From: Parasponia andersonii | Lineage: Eukaryota > Streptophyta > Magnoliopsida > Rosales > Cannabaceae | Direction: 5' to 3' | Length of the DNA: 64,000 nt | NCBI GenBank assembly: GCA_002914805.1 | Contig: JXTB01000137.1 | Location: forward strand, 143,001 to 207,000 | Shown: positions 36,301 through 47,100 of the stretch, piece by piece | Layout of the letters: every line of letters starts with the position of its first letter | How positions within the stretch are numbered: the first letter of the stretch is position 1 | Translations under genes and position numbers: made by a program | Notes under the pieces: generated by a model | What the model was told of the DNA's origin: nothing | Database searches by the model: none | The model's input: the letters and a program-made list of their open reading frames with translations, nothing else

Positions 36301-37500
36301 ATAGATTTATTAGTTATAAATCAAATATTTGTTATATAAAGCCTACATAAGTCAATAACAAGATGACTATAAACCTTTAAATTTATACTGAACCTACATT
36401 ACTACATAACATAATATGGGATTATAAGTGAGTCGTGTTTCAACCTTAGTTAGCAATATTATCTACAATATCCTATTATATACATATGTTTTTAAATTAT
36501 ATTGCTAAATAAGTATTTTTCTCAAACATACTTCAAAATAATCATAATTTTGATTAAATACATAGTATACATGTACGAATGTTTTAGTGATATAAATCAC
36601 TTTTTACTAATTTTGGTTTCTTTACTTATGTAGTTTTTTTTTTTTTTCACAAATAACATATTTTTATCCCAATAGATTTTATTGTTATTATTGATTACGT
36701 ATTATTGATTTTGTTTAGAGATATTAGTATTTACTCAATTTTCATAAAATAAAATAGTAAATGAATTTTATGATCAATCAAACTAAACTGGATAACCAAT
36801 ATAATATTAATATAGAAAATTTCATTATAATATTTATATAGAAAATTTCGTTTGAATAACCAATATAATATTTGTATAGAAGATTTTTCATATTCATTAA
36901 CTTATTTTTACCACGTATTTTTCAAAACTAATCGTAATACTTTCATATAAATAGATTTATAAACTTTTTAGTGTACACATATTTTTTATATCGAATTCCT
37001 TAAAATACTTTCATAAAAATTATGACAAACAAATTTTTGTATGATACTGCGATACAATTTAAGAATTATGCATCATAAATGGGGTTTGGTAGCATATTTG
37101 ATTTTCATGTAAATTTTAGATTGATATATGTAAACGAGTGGATTTTGGATTAATCCGCTTAACCCAAAAATAACTAGTCTAAGGCATTTTATTAAATAGA
37201 TAGTTAAATGTAATTATAATTAAACCTAAACATGTATATATATTTACTTAAATTAAATAGTACATATTTGTGTTAAACTTTAATTATCGTGCCAATATTA
37301 AAGAATCATGTCAAATGGGTCGTTAATTGGATACCTAACATATTTATTAAACAACTTTAATGTGTTTTGTCGTGCTGCGTATATTTTAATACATAACATA
37401 CTTATTAGGTAGATTTCACATATCTTGTCATATTACGTATATATTAATCATTGGTGCTTGAGTCTAAATTTTTGACAAGTTGATTAATCACATCATTTTG
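33337..37500. other. Long AT-rich region with short local repeats, no gene seen
   Basis: Contains small tandem duplications: 34840-34888 (attattcatttatgttgaaact twice), about 35470-35570 (imperfect ~55-bp units with aatgccaa(a/c)tttacct) and 36790-36875 (ataaccaatataatatt... twice). The stretch 37160-37500 has the short hydrophilic motifs (aaatgggtcgttaattgg) often seen in plant non-autonomous elements, but I cannot define its ends. No exon structure is supported. Confidence 0.45.
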
Positions 37501-40293
37501 AGTTGAAATATTATCATTACCGGGTCATATTCATATCGAACTCAGCCTCGCGGTCACATGGTGATGCGGTCAATAATGAGCTGCCCAATACCATTTTTCA
37601 GGAAAAAAGCAACACCAAAAAGTCTTTGCCGCTCTTCATAGGCGACTGGATTATTTCGAGGGCTCCACTTATTATTGGAGAAAAGAATTTGGGCGAAGCA
37701 GTCACAAACTTGAAATCTCGAGAGTTGTTAGATGATAGTCAAACTTTAGGGAACGTTTTTCATACTCAGCTACTTATAAATGGAGAAAAAAAGGATGTAA
37801 TAACAAAAGCCCACAATTCAAACTAGGCCTGAGTCCGATTATTGGATGTTTTGGGCTGAATAGGCCCTCTCCACATAACTCCAAAGGTCTGAAGAATATA
37901 GCTCTGCACGGCTCTATGCATATAGTCTCTAGTGCACGATAGCTTGCGATAAAAGGTACAAACAAAAACTGGTGGCCGAACCCGATGATGATTAGAGATG
38001 TGGGAAGACAAGTAAAATGGTGAGTGAGTCTGAATTTTCAAACATGATGGCAACATCAGTGAATTCTACGGAGCAAAACTACCACAGTTAATGAATTACT
38101 TAAGTCAGAATGTGCAGGGTATGGGGGAACCCCTGCACATTGACGGCAATTCGGGATCTTCTCTGGAGTTTCTACCCAAGTCTAGTCTTCTTGTACGAGA
38201 CTAGATTAGCAGGTTCTTGGGCAAATTATGTAAAGATTCAGTTAGATTTTTCACCTGGTTTTTCGGTTAATTGTGTCAAGCGAAGTGGTGGATTATTACT
38301 GCTTTGGAAAGATGATTTGGAGATCAGTATTCAGTCCTTCTCTAAAAGACCTTAATGGAACTAAGTGCAGATTCACAAGATTTTATGGTAATCCAAGACC
38401 AAAGAATTGTCATTTTTCTTAGGAGTTACTTAGAAGACTTAAAGCCATGTCTGATTTGCCTTGGACTTGCGAAGATGATTTTAATAAAATCTACTGGTTG
38501 GATGAAAAGCTTGGGGGTCTAGATAAAAATTCTAGCGTTATTATAAAGTTTCGCATGGCTCTATCTGATTGTGAGCTTATCGACCTAGGTTTTGATGGTT
38601 CTTTGTTCACTTGGGAGAATAAATGTGGATGAGAAGCTCTAGTCCAAGAATGACTCAATAGATTTGTTAGTGATAACAAATAAAGGGAAATTTTTCCTAA
38701 TACCATGGTACAACACCTCGACTTCTCCAAATTACATCACAAGCCCTTGTTACTTCGTCTTGATGGTCTAGCTCATCAAAACATTGAAAAGAAGCAGAAG
38801 CCTTTATGCTTTGAGCCCTTTTAGCTGAAGGAGGATGACTATATAGATTTTGTGCGATGCAATTGGGCTGGGACAAATCTTGCTTCACTTCACGATCCAA
38901 TGGTGATAGTGCACTCCCAACTTGGGAGTTGTCAACGTTCTTTGATGAACTAGAGTAAAAGTAAATTTGGTAAGTGGAGGACTTCTCTTGAAAAAAGAAA
39001 GAAAGACTTGCATAGTTACATGATGAATGTAGGGTGGTGGAGGCCTCAAAGCATATTGCTAAATTGGAGAAAGAGATTGAAGTTGTGTGTCATAGGGAAG
39101 AAATATATTAGCGCCAAAGATATAGAGCTGATTAGTTATATGCTTGGGATCGCAATACTAGATATTTCTATTCTAAGTTCTCGAGTCGAAAGAGGAAAAA
39201 TGACATCCTTCGAATTAAAGATATCAGTGGGAACTGGTAAGTTGAGGAGAAAGAAATACTTTTAGTTATTGAGAGTTACTTTAGGGAGATCTTTCATAGC
39301 AACAGACCTAGTGAAGCTGATATACGGGCTGCCACTTCTAATATCCACACTCGGCTCTCATCGGAGGATATTGACATACTTAATCGCCTTTTCTCAAGTG
39401 AAGAGGTAAAACACATCTTGTTTAACATTGGGCCTACTAAAGCCCCAAGTCCTGATGGCTTTCATGCAATTTTTTTTATCAAAAAAGCTAGGATGCTGTT
39501 GGTCCAAAGATAACTCAAGCATTCTTGGAAGTCCTCAATAATGGTAAGTGAGTTAGAGTGATCAACAATACATATATGGTTTTGATTCCTAAGAAGAAAT
39601 TTCCTGAGTACGTTGCTGACTATCATCCCATTAGTTTATATATTGTGGTTTATAAACTAGTGACCAAGACCATAGCCAATCGAATGAAACTAGTCTTACC
39701 TAGACTAATTTATGGGAATTTAAGTGCCTTTGTGCCTGGGCACCTTATCACTAATAATGTTATTGCAGCTTTCGAACTTCTACATTCTATGAGTAAGAAG
39801 TGTAATGAGTGGAAGGGTTTCATGGTTCTAAAGCTGGATATAAGCAAAGTGTATGACCGTGTTGAATGGGTTTTCATTACAAGGGTGATAAAGTGTATGG
39901 GCTTCCCAGACTGTTGGGTATCTTTGGTGTATGACTGTATATCAACATTTAAATTCGCTTTCTGCTTAAATGGTGTCCCTCAAGGATGCGTAACTCCATT
40001 GAGAGGCATTAGACAACGATGTTCTCTTTCACCCTACCTTTTCTTCATTTGTTTTGAAGCTTTCTCGTGTTTTATTATGGGCGTAAAAGGAAATAATAAC
40101 CAACTGGTTGGTATGTAGTGTTCAAGGGCGGGCCTGAGAGTTAGTCACCTCTTTTTTGCAAATGACTCTATAATCTTTTCCTGAGCTATAAGAAATATAT
40201 TGGAGACATATGAGAAAGACTTCAGTCTGCAAATAAACTTAGAGAAGTTGGCTATTAATTTTAGTTCAAATGTGATAGAAACTACAAGGGAAG

Positions 40294-41487
40294 TGTCAGA
40301 CCAGTTGTAGCATGCAATATATAAGGTTACAAACGTTTATAATAAATATTTTTGATAAATAATGTTACCGAAATATTATGCTCCAACTTTGAGTAGAATT
40401 TCGGTAGCACTTCAATACAAAGGATTGTTGACCGTCGAGGGCTGTGTTCCACACAGAGTCCTTAAAACTGATTCGCTCCCTCCACCAGAATGGTTGAGGA
40501 TTTGCAAGCGTCAGTCTCCCAGGATACAACGACGAAGAGCAGCAGGTGAAGCACCAACACCTCCACTCTACGAACTGGATAGCTTTGAACTCAAATTTTC
40601 TAGACACTCGAAAAGCTCTAGCTAAAAAAAAAAACTGAGGAACTCAAGAACACTTGAGAGAGAATGGCAAAGAGAAGAAGGCTTCTGTTCTTTGTTTTGG
40701 TGTGTAGAATGAAGAGGGGAAGCTCACCTTTTATAGTCTCCAAGGCGGAACTTGGTAGCAAAACCAGAAATCCATTAATCTCAAAAACGTTTTCTAGTCA
40801 TTATGGGTAATAAAAACCAAAACGTTCCTGGTTCATAATGATCCAAAACGTTCCTGGTTCATAATGAAAAAAAAACGTTCATTCTGGTTCATAATGAAGA
40901 AAAAAAAATATTAGGCCACAACAAAAGGTTGATTCTGGTTCATAATGAAGAAAAAAAAATATTAGGCCACAACAAAAGGTTGGGCTTACTATGGTCCAAG
41001 TTTCGGCCCGACATTCGTGTCCGCAGGTGCGGGCACACACGAGCCCATGCAAATTCAGGCCCAACCCCGAAGATTTGCACCCCCCTGCGCGCGCCTGAGA
41101 GAGCATCTGTGGTTGTTATTCTTACCACTATCACAAAACAAGGTTCTATATAAACCACTTGCACCATGCATTTCCCACCAATGTGGGATTATAATATTTT
41201 CCTTTCATTTTCCATTTCAATGGTGCACTTTTGAGCAACAATTTTTCATTCATCCGTGCACCATTTTGAGCGTGTGAATATACGAAATCGATCTCCTCGC
41301 AGAGGAGAACAAGAATTCACTAAGATCTTTCATCAACAAGATGTGGATCCCACTCAATTTTTAGCTTCAAAATGGTCCATGAAAATGGATTTTATAACAA
41401 ATTTAATCTTTTAAATCCACTTGGGCTTCCAAGCCCAAGCCAAGTCCAAATTGTTTCCTTAACCCATTTACCCATTTTTATCCAACA
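40294..41487. mobile_element. Solo LTR inside the LINE
   Basis: 1194 bp beginning TGTCAGACC and ending TATCCAACA, flanked on both sides by GGAAG (40289-40293 and 41488-41492), an exact 5-bp target duplication. LINE coding similarity stops at one edge and resumes at the other. A TATA-like tctatataaac lies at 41145-41155. No internal retrotransposon genes are present, so this is a solo LTR, probably formed by LTR-LTR recombination. The superfamily is not certain (Copia is likely). The exact duplication and clean termini suggest it is younger than the LINE. Confidence 0.9.
40881..40982. repeat. 51-bp tandem duplication in the solo LTR
   Basis: The unit starting attctggttcataatgaag occurs at 40881 and 40932, nearly identical. 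Further copies of its core ctggttcataatga lie at about 40829 and 40853. This looks like a duplicated regulatory or upstream region within the LTR. Confidence 0.85.
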
Positions 41488-42552
41488 GGAAGAAGTTCGG
41501 GATATCTAGGTGTTCAAGTAGTTAATTCCCATGATATCTACTTAGGACTCCTCATAGTGGTGAGTCGAAATAAGAATCATACTTTTTCTGCAATTAAGAT
41601 CGAATTTGGAAATGAGTTCAAGATTAGAAGCGGAGACTTTTCTCTATAGAAGGGTGCGAAATGTTAATTAAATTGGTCCTACATGCTATTCCTAGTTACA
41701 TGATGAGCATTTTCAAAATGCCTATTTCACTTTGTGACAACCTTCGTTCAATCGTATATTATAGTTTTGGTGAGAAAAAAATTGCCTAGATTTATTTAAG
41801 GTAGATGTGTATACCTAAAGGGATTGGGTGGGCTTGGCTTCAGTGATCTCCAATTTATTAATAAGCCTTTGGTTGCTAAACGGGCTTGGAGATTAACTCG
41901 ATCTCCTTCTTCCTTTGCTGGACGTATCTTAACTCGACCATTTTTTCGCATCTTCCTCAAGAAGCTTTTGAAAAATTCGGAAATTTACTTTGGACTGCTT
42001 GGTTGGAACGGAACAACGTTCTCCATGGATAGGCTGTTTGGAGTGCAATTTCCCAACTTACCTTTGCACACTCCTTTCTACATGAATATCAATCAATTAA
42101 TGGTATTCTTAACTGTCAGATTTGAAAGCTCTTGGTATATGGCATGCTCTTAGAATGAGGTGTGTTAAAATCAATAACCATGCATCTATTTGAGTTGGTG
42201 CTGATTCTATGAGCATTGGGTAGTGTTCGGAGACCATTGTGGATGTGTTCTAACTGCTTGTTCTTCATGATTGCATTGATCCTTTTCACTCGAAACTTCA
42301 AATTTCCTAGCTTTTCTGTTTCTATGATTGAGTGTAATGCCCAGATGATCATCACTAGTTTGACCAATTATAGCTGTTGTCATTTTATTCCTAGAAACAG
42401 AAATAGAAATAAAATGGCCCATTTATTAGCAAATAGGGCGTTTACCAGTGATTGTTGTCCTTTGTTTTATGTCTTCTCATTTAATTTAATTTAATTGGTG
42501 ATATTAGTTATTAAAATTCACCCTCTTTCCCTTAAAAAAAAAAAAAAAAAAA

Positions 42553-42840
42553 CATAAAAACGACATACTTTCATCTGTCGTTTTGTGAACGCACTGTACT
42601 TCATAATTTACGACTCTGAAAATTTTCTAAAATTGAAATTAAGCAAAACAAAACAAAACAAAACGTAGAAAGAGAGAGGAGAGCGTGTTCCCTATTCTGG
42701 GTTCGGGGTCTTTGGACTTTAGGAGGCGTGGGGTCGAACTCGCATGACTCGGGATAACTCGGACCGTGACTCAGCTCAGCCACTTCTGCTCCCCTGAAAA
42801 TAGAAAAACCCAATTAACCAGAATCAAAGAAAAAAAACCC
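42553..42840 (+). promoter_or_regulatory. Short region between the LINE poly(A) and FRS3 leader (putative promoter)
   Basis: Only about 290 bp separate the LINE tail from the inferred leader exon. It contains an (aaaac)n tract at about 42643-42664 and a GC-richer stretch at 42690-42800. There is no convincing TATA box. The promoter could extend into the LINE remnant. Confidence 0.35.
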
Positions 42841-42952
42841 TAAAACGCAGAGCATTGCAGGAGGAGAAGAAGAAGATTGCTGCAAACAGAGACCAGACAT
42901 AAGTAGAGGCTTTTTCATTTTCGACCAGACAATTTGTAATCTCCAGAACCAG
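42841..42952 (+). other. FRS3: Probable non-coding 5' exon of FRS3
   Basis: Purine-rich leader ending ...ctccagaaccag before a consensus donor gtaatttcc at 42953, followed by a T-rich ~1.1-kb stretch up to the coding exon at 44105. A 5' UTR intron is common in this gene class. The acceptor is ambiguous (after cttatag near 43982 or catgcag near 44002), and the true transcription start is not determinable here. Confidence 0.45.
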
Positions 42953-44104
42953 GTAATTTCCTTTTTCTTTTTGTCAATTTAATTTTTTTTTTTACTATTT
43001 AGATCTCAGTTTCCATGTTTCGAAAACGATTCTTGAGGTGTTTGGGTCTTGTCAATTTTGGGAAAAGTTTGGGTAAAGTTATTATAGTTTTCTCGTTTTG
43101 AAATTCGAGAATGGAGTGGTTTTTATTTTGTTTTTTTTTTTTTAAATTTATTTCTGGGATTTTATTTGGTGGGTTGTCAATAGAAACTTGCAATGCGTGC
43201 TTTGATGCTTTGAGGAAATGTTTCCATTGCTATGAACTAGTGATAGTTTGATAAGTTCTCACCAAATGGGACTTCTTAGTTTGATGGGAGCATTTTTTAG
43301 TGGGGAAGGATTGTGACCACATTATCTAATTCTTTGGTTTATGGAATTGATAGAATTAACTAGTCTTACAAACATTTAGGTACTCTATCATTGTCGTTGT
43401 TGCTGTTGATGGGTTTTGCAAAAGTTCAATTACACTATAAGTTTGCTGGTGTATAATGCAATTCAGTTTGGCTTTTGAAATTTTGATTTTCGTGTTATTT
43501 TAAATATAATAGAACATTCAATCTTTCTTATGGTGGTCTAATCACAATATAGTTGTTACATATTGCATGATAAATTATTATTATTTTTCTTCTTTGTTGA
43601 AAGTTCGAAAATTTCGAAATACCATGTTTCTTTGACCATGAAAGCATGGCTTCTCTAAAATTCATTGTGTAGCTGCCTGTCTCTTAAATAAAATGAAAAA
43701 AAAAAAGGAAAAGAAAAAAAAATTCATGCTTCAGAAGTTTGGTCGTCTGCAAATAGCTTTTTTCTATTTGTACTTTTATGAATAAATTTGTGATGATATT
43801 TAAGTCTTACCCTAGGTCTTTCGAGACAAACTTTTTTTTTTTTTTTTTGTCAAAGATAATCTTTATTGTCTATTATTATCTTTAATGAGTGTCTTTTATT
43901 TATTTACTTTTTTTTTTGAATCGTAATCTTTGATCATGTCTTTCCTCAACTATAGATTGCTTACTTAACATTCTTGCTTATAGAGGTAGATGACCCATGC
44001 AGGCTACTTTAGGTTTTTGCATCAGCCGGGATAACCATGAGGAACTCATTGTAGTTGACCAATAAGAAACCATACAGTTGATCATTAAAGTTAATTAATC
44101 TGGA

Positions 44105-47100
44105 ATGGACGCTGAATTGGTAGGCGTTGAAAGGGAAAACAGAGAGCATCATGTTGGGGAAGGCACTGAATTACACAGGGGTGAAAAGCGAAATGTAAAT
44201 GAGAGTTTGACTGGAAGAGAACTAAGTTCTCAGGATGATGATGACAATGCTAAACCTCTTGTTGGCATGGAATTTGACTCAGAAGATGCTGCCAAGACTT
44301 TCTATGATGCATATGGCAGACGTGTTGGTTTTAGCATGCATGTTGGTCAATTCAGTCGTAGTAAGCCTGATGGACCAATTGTAACTTGGGAATTTGGATG
44401 TTCCAGAGAGGTTTTTAAAAGGAAGAATGTAGAAAGCTGCAATGCAATGATAAGGTTGGAGAGAAATGATGCAAATAGTTGGGTAGTGACAAAGTTTGTT
44501 GAGGACCATAACCATTCTGTGGCTAGTCCTGGAAAGGTCCATTACCTTCGACCACGTAGACATTTTGCTGGTGCAACAAAGAATGTGGCCGATACATTAG
44601 ATAGTTCAAGTGATATTTACGTTTCTGTGGATGGTAATAATGTTTCTTATGAATCTAGTCGTGGAATTCGGAGTGTTTCCCCTGTGGAATTAAATCGCCT
44701 ATCAAGAAATATTGGACCTGTAAACTATATAAGGCCTTCTAGCCGAAAGAGAACCCTTGGAAGAGATGCTCAGAACCTTCTAAATTACTTTAAAAAGATG
44801 CAAGCTGAAAACCCAGGCTTCTTTTATGCAATACAGCTAGATGATGACAACCGTATGACTAATGTGTTCTGGGCTGATGCACGATCAAGGGCAGCATATA
44901 ACTACTTTGGTGATTCTGTAATATTTGACACCATGTACCGACCAAATCAATACCAGGTCCCATTTGCTCCTATCACTGGCATAAACAATCATGGTCAGAT
45001 GGTGTTGTTTGGTTGTGCACTACTTCTAGATGAATCTGAGTCTTCCTTTACTTGGCTGTTTAAGACATGGCTTTCTGCCATGAATGGTCGTCCCCCTGTT
45101 TCTATAACAACAGACCAAGATAGGGCTATACAGGTTGCGGTTGCTCAGGTATTTCCAGAAACTCGTCATTGTATATGTAAGTGGCACATCTTGAGAGAAG
45201 GCCAGGAAAGATTAGCTCATATATATCTTGCCCATCCTTCCTTCTATGGAGAGTTGTACAGCTGCGTCAACTTTTCAGAGACTAATGATGATTTTGAATC
45301 ATCATGGGCGTCTCTCCTAGATAGGTATGATCTCCGGAGAAATGAATGGCTGCAGGCTGTGTACAAAGCTAGAAAGCAGTGGGCCCCAGTTTATTTTCGT
45401 GGCACGTTCTTTGCTGCACTTTCCTCAAGCCAAGGTGTTACTTCTTTTTTTGATGGCTACGTCAATCAACAGACCACCATCCCACTATTTTTTAAGCAGT
45501 ATGAAAGGGCTCTTGAAAATTCATTAGAAAAAGAAATAGAAGCTGATTATGATACAATTTGTACTACACCAGTGCTGAAGACGCCATCACCGATGGAGCA
45601 ACAGGCAGCTAACCTTTACACAAGAAAAGTTTTTGCTAAGTTTCAGGAGGAATTAGTCGAAACTTTTGTGTACACTGCAAATAAGGTTGAGGGCGATGGG
45701 GTAGTCAGTAAGTTCCGCGTTGCCAAGTATGAGCATGATGACAAGGCATACATAGTCAATTTAAATATCTCAGAAATGAAAGCAAATTGCAGCTGTCAGA
45801 TGTTTGAGTACTCGGGTATTTTGTGTAGACATATATTAACTGTCTTCACGGTTACAAATGTTCTTACCCTTCCGTCAAATTACATTTTGAAGCGTTGGAC
45901 CAGGAATGCCAAAGCTGCGGTTAGACAGGATGAATCAGCTATAGATCTACAAGGCATCGAGACTCTTACCATGCGCTTTAACAATCTATGTCGGGAAGGG
46001 ATTAAATATGCACAGGAAGGGGCAGTTGCTGTAGAGACTTATCATGCAGCGATGAATGCTTTACGAGAAGGCTCAAAAAAGATTGCTGCTGAAAAGAAAA
46101 ATGTTGCTGAAGTCACACCCCCTACCTCTCAGGGCAATGGAAATAGTCAGGAAGACAGTAACAAGAAAGGGAATTTGCTAGCTTCAGACATGGTCCCCTC
46201 TTTGTGGCCTTGGCAAGAAGCAATGCCACATCGTTTTAATCTTAATGATGCTGGTATTCCTATTTCTGATTTGAGCTCCATGGGTCCTGTGTCTATTCAC
46301 CGCGACGGTGGCCCTTCCGATAACACTGTAAGACAACGAAAAATTTTATTTAATTCTTTTGACATTTTTATGAGGCTAATCTCTTCAAATTCTCTATTAA
46401 ATTGAGTTGTCTATAAAGAGTTGAATTGTTTTTGTGTTCGTCTTATACCCTTTTTTATTTTTATTTTTTTTAATAGTATTATTATTTCCCCCCCCTGATG
46501 GGTTATAGGTGGTTCTTACTTGTTTCAAGTCGATGACTTGGGTTATAGAAAACCAGAATTCAACTCAAAGTAGCAAAGTAGCTGTAATAAACTTGAAGGT
46601 ACAAGTCTTCCAACATTGTTAACCAATTTCTTACTTTCTCTAAGTTCTTTTTGAGTTTCTAGATTGCTCTCCTACTTTTTAAATAGTGTTAGGTGTGTGC
46701 AACAGCTTAATAAGTTGCTGAAATAGGTTACTTTTGTTATTGCCATCTTGCTGTTGTTATTTACTTTCTTACAACTGTTGTAGCTGCAAGATTATGGCCA
46801 GACACCTTCAGGAGAGACTGAAGTGCAATTTAGGCTAACAAGAGTTACACTGGAGCCTATGTTGAGATCCATGGCCTACATCAGTCAGCAGCTCTGTACA
46901 CCTGCCAACAGAGTTGCTGTCATCAATCTGAAGGTATCCAAAGTTGTTTCTTACACTTAAACGTCCTCTTAGAGCATCTTCAATGGAGTGCTGAATTCAT
47001 GTGCCAATGCCATAATTTAGCATTGAGCGCAAAAATCCTCCTCAATGCATTTCAATTTTTGTTGGCATTTAATTAAACTTTTACTTTTTTATTATGAAAT

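Larger units (their letters stand above)
37500..42552 (+). mobile_element. Decayed L1-type LINE, split by a solo LTR
   Basis: Non-LTR retrotransposon relic. The 5' edge is uncertain; a frame at 37503-37826 may be an ORF1 remnant. Endonuclease remnants begin near 38110 (RVWGNPCTLTAIRDLLW, LYETRL). Reverse transcriptase lies at about 39400-40290: LIPKK, ANRMKLVLP, LKLDISKVYDRVEW, GIRQRCSLSPYLFF, and a degenerate catalytic box reading FFANDS instead of FADDS. After the solo LTR, GGLGFSDLQFINKPLVAKRAW (zinc-knuckle region) and an RNase H tail (NKMAHLLANRA) follow. The element ends in A19 (42534-42552). There are several stops and frameshifts, so it is dead. Its 3' end lies about 290 bp upstream of the likely FRS3 leader exon. 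Confidence 0.87.

Noticed and set aside
42601-42813. 70-aa minus-strand frame and a tRNA box-B-like gggtcgaactc just upstream of FRS3
   Set aside because: No cloverleaf or A box could be assembled for a tRNA or SINE, and the peptide has no recognised similarity. The region is more simply FRS3 promoter.
44105-46405. FRS3 exon as an active MULE transposase
   Set aside because: It has introns, FAR1 and SWIM domains in the FRS3 order and no terminal inverted repeats. It is the domesticated host gene, not a mobile element.
46328-46405. Coding extension of FRS3 exon 1 to a stop at 46405
   Set aside because: A consensus donor at 46328 with in-phase downstream exons restores the family C-terminus. 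The unspliced extension has no family similarity.
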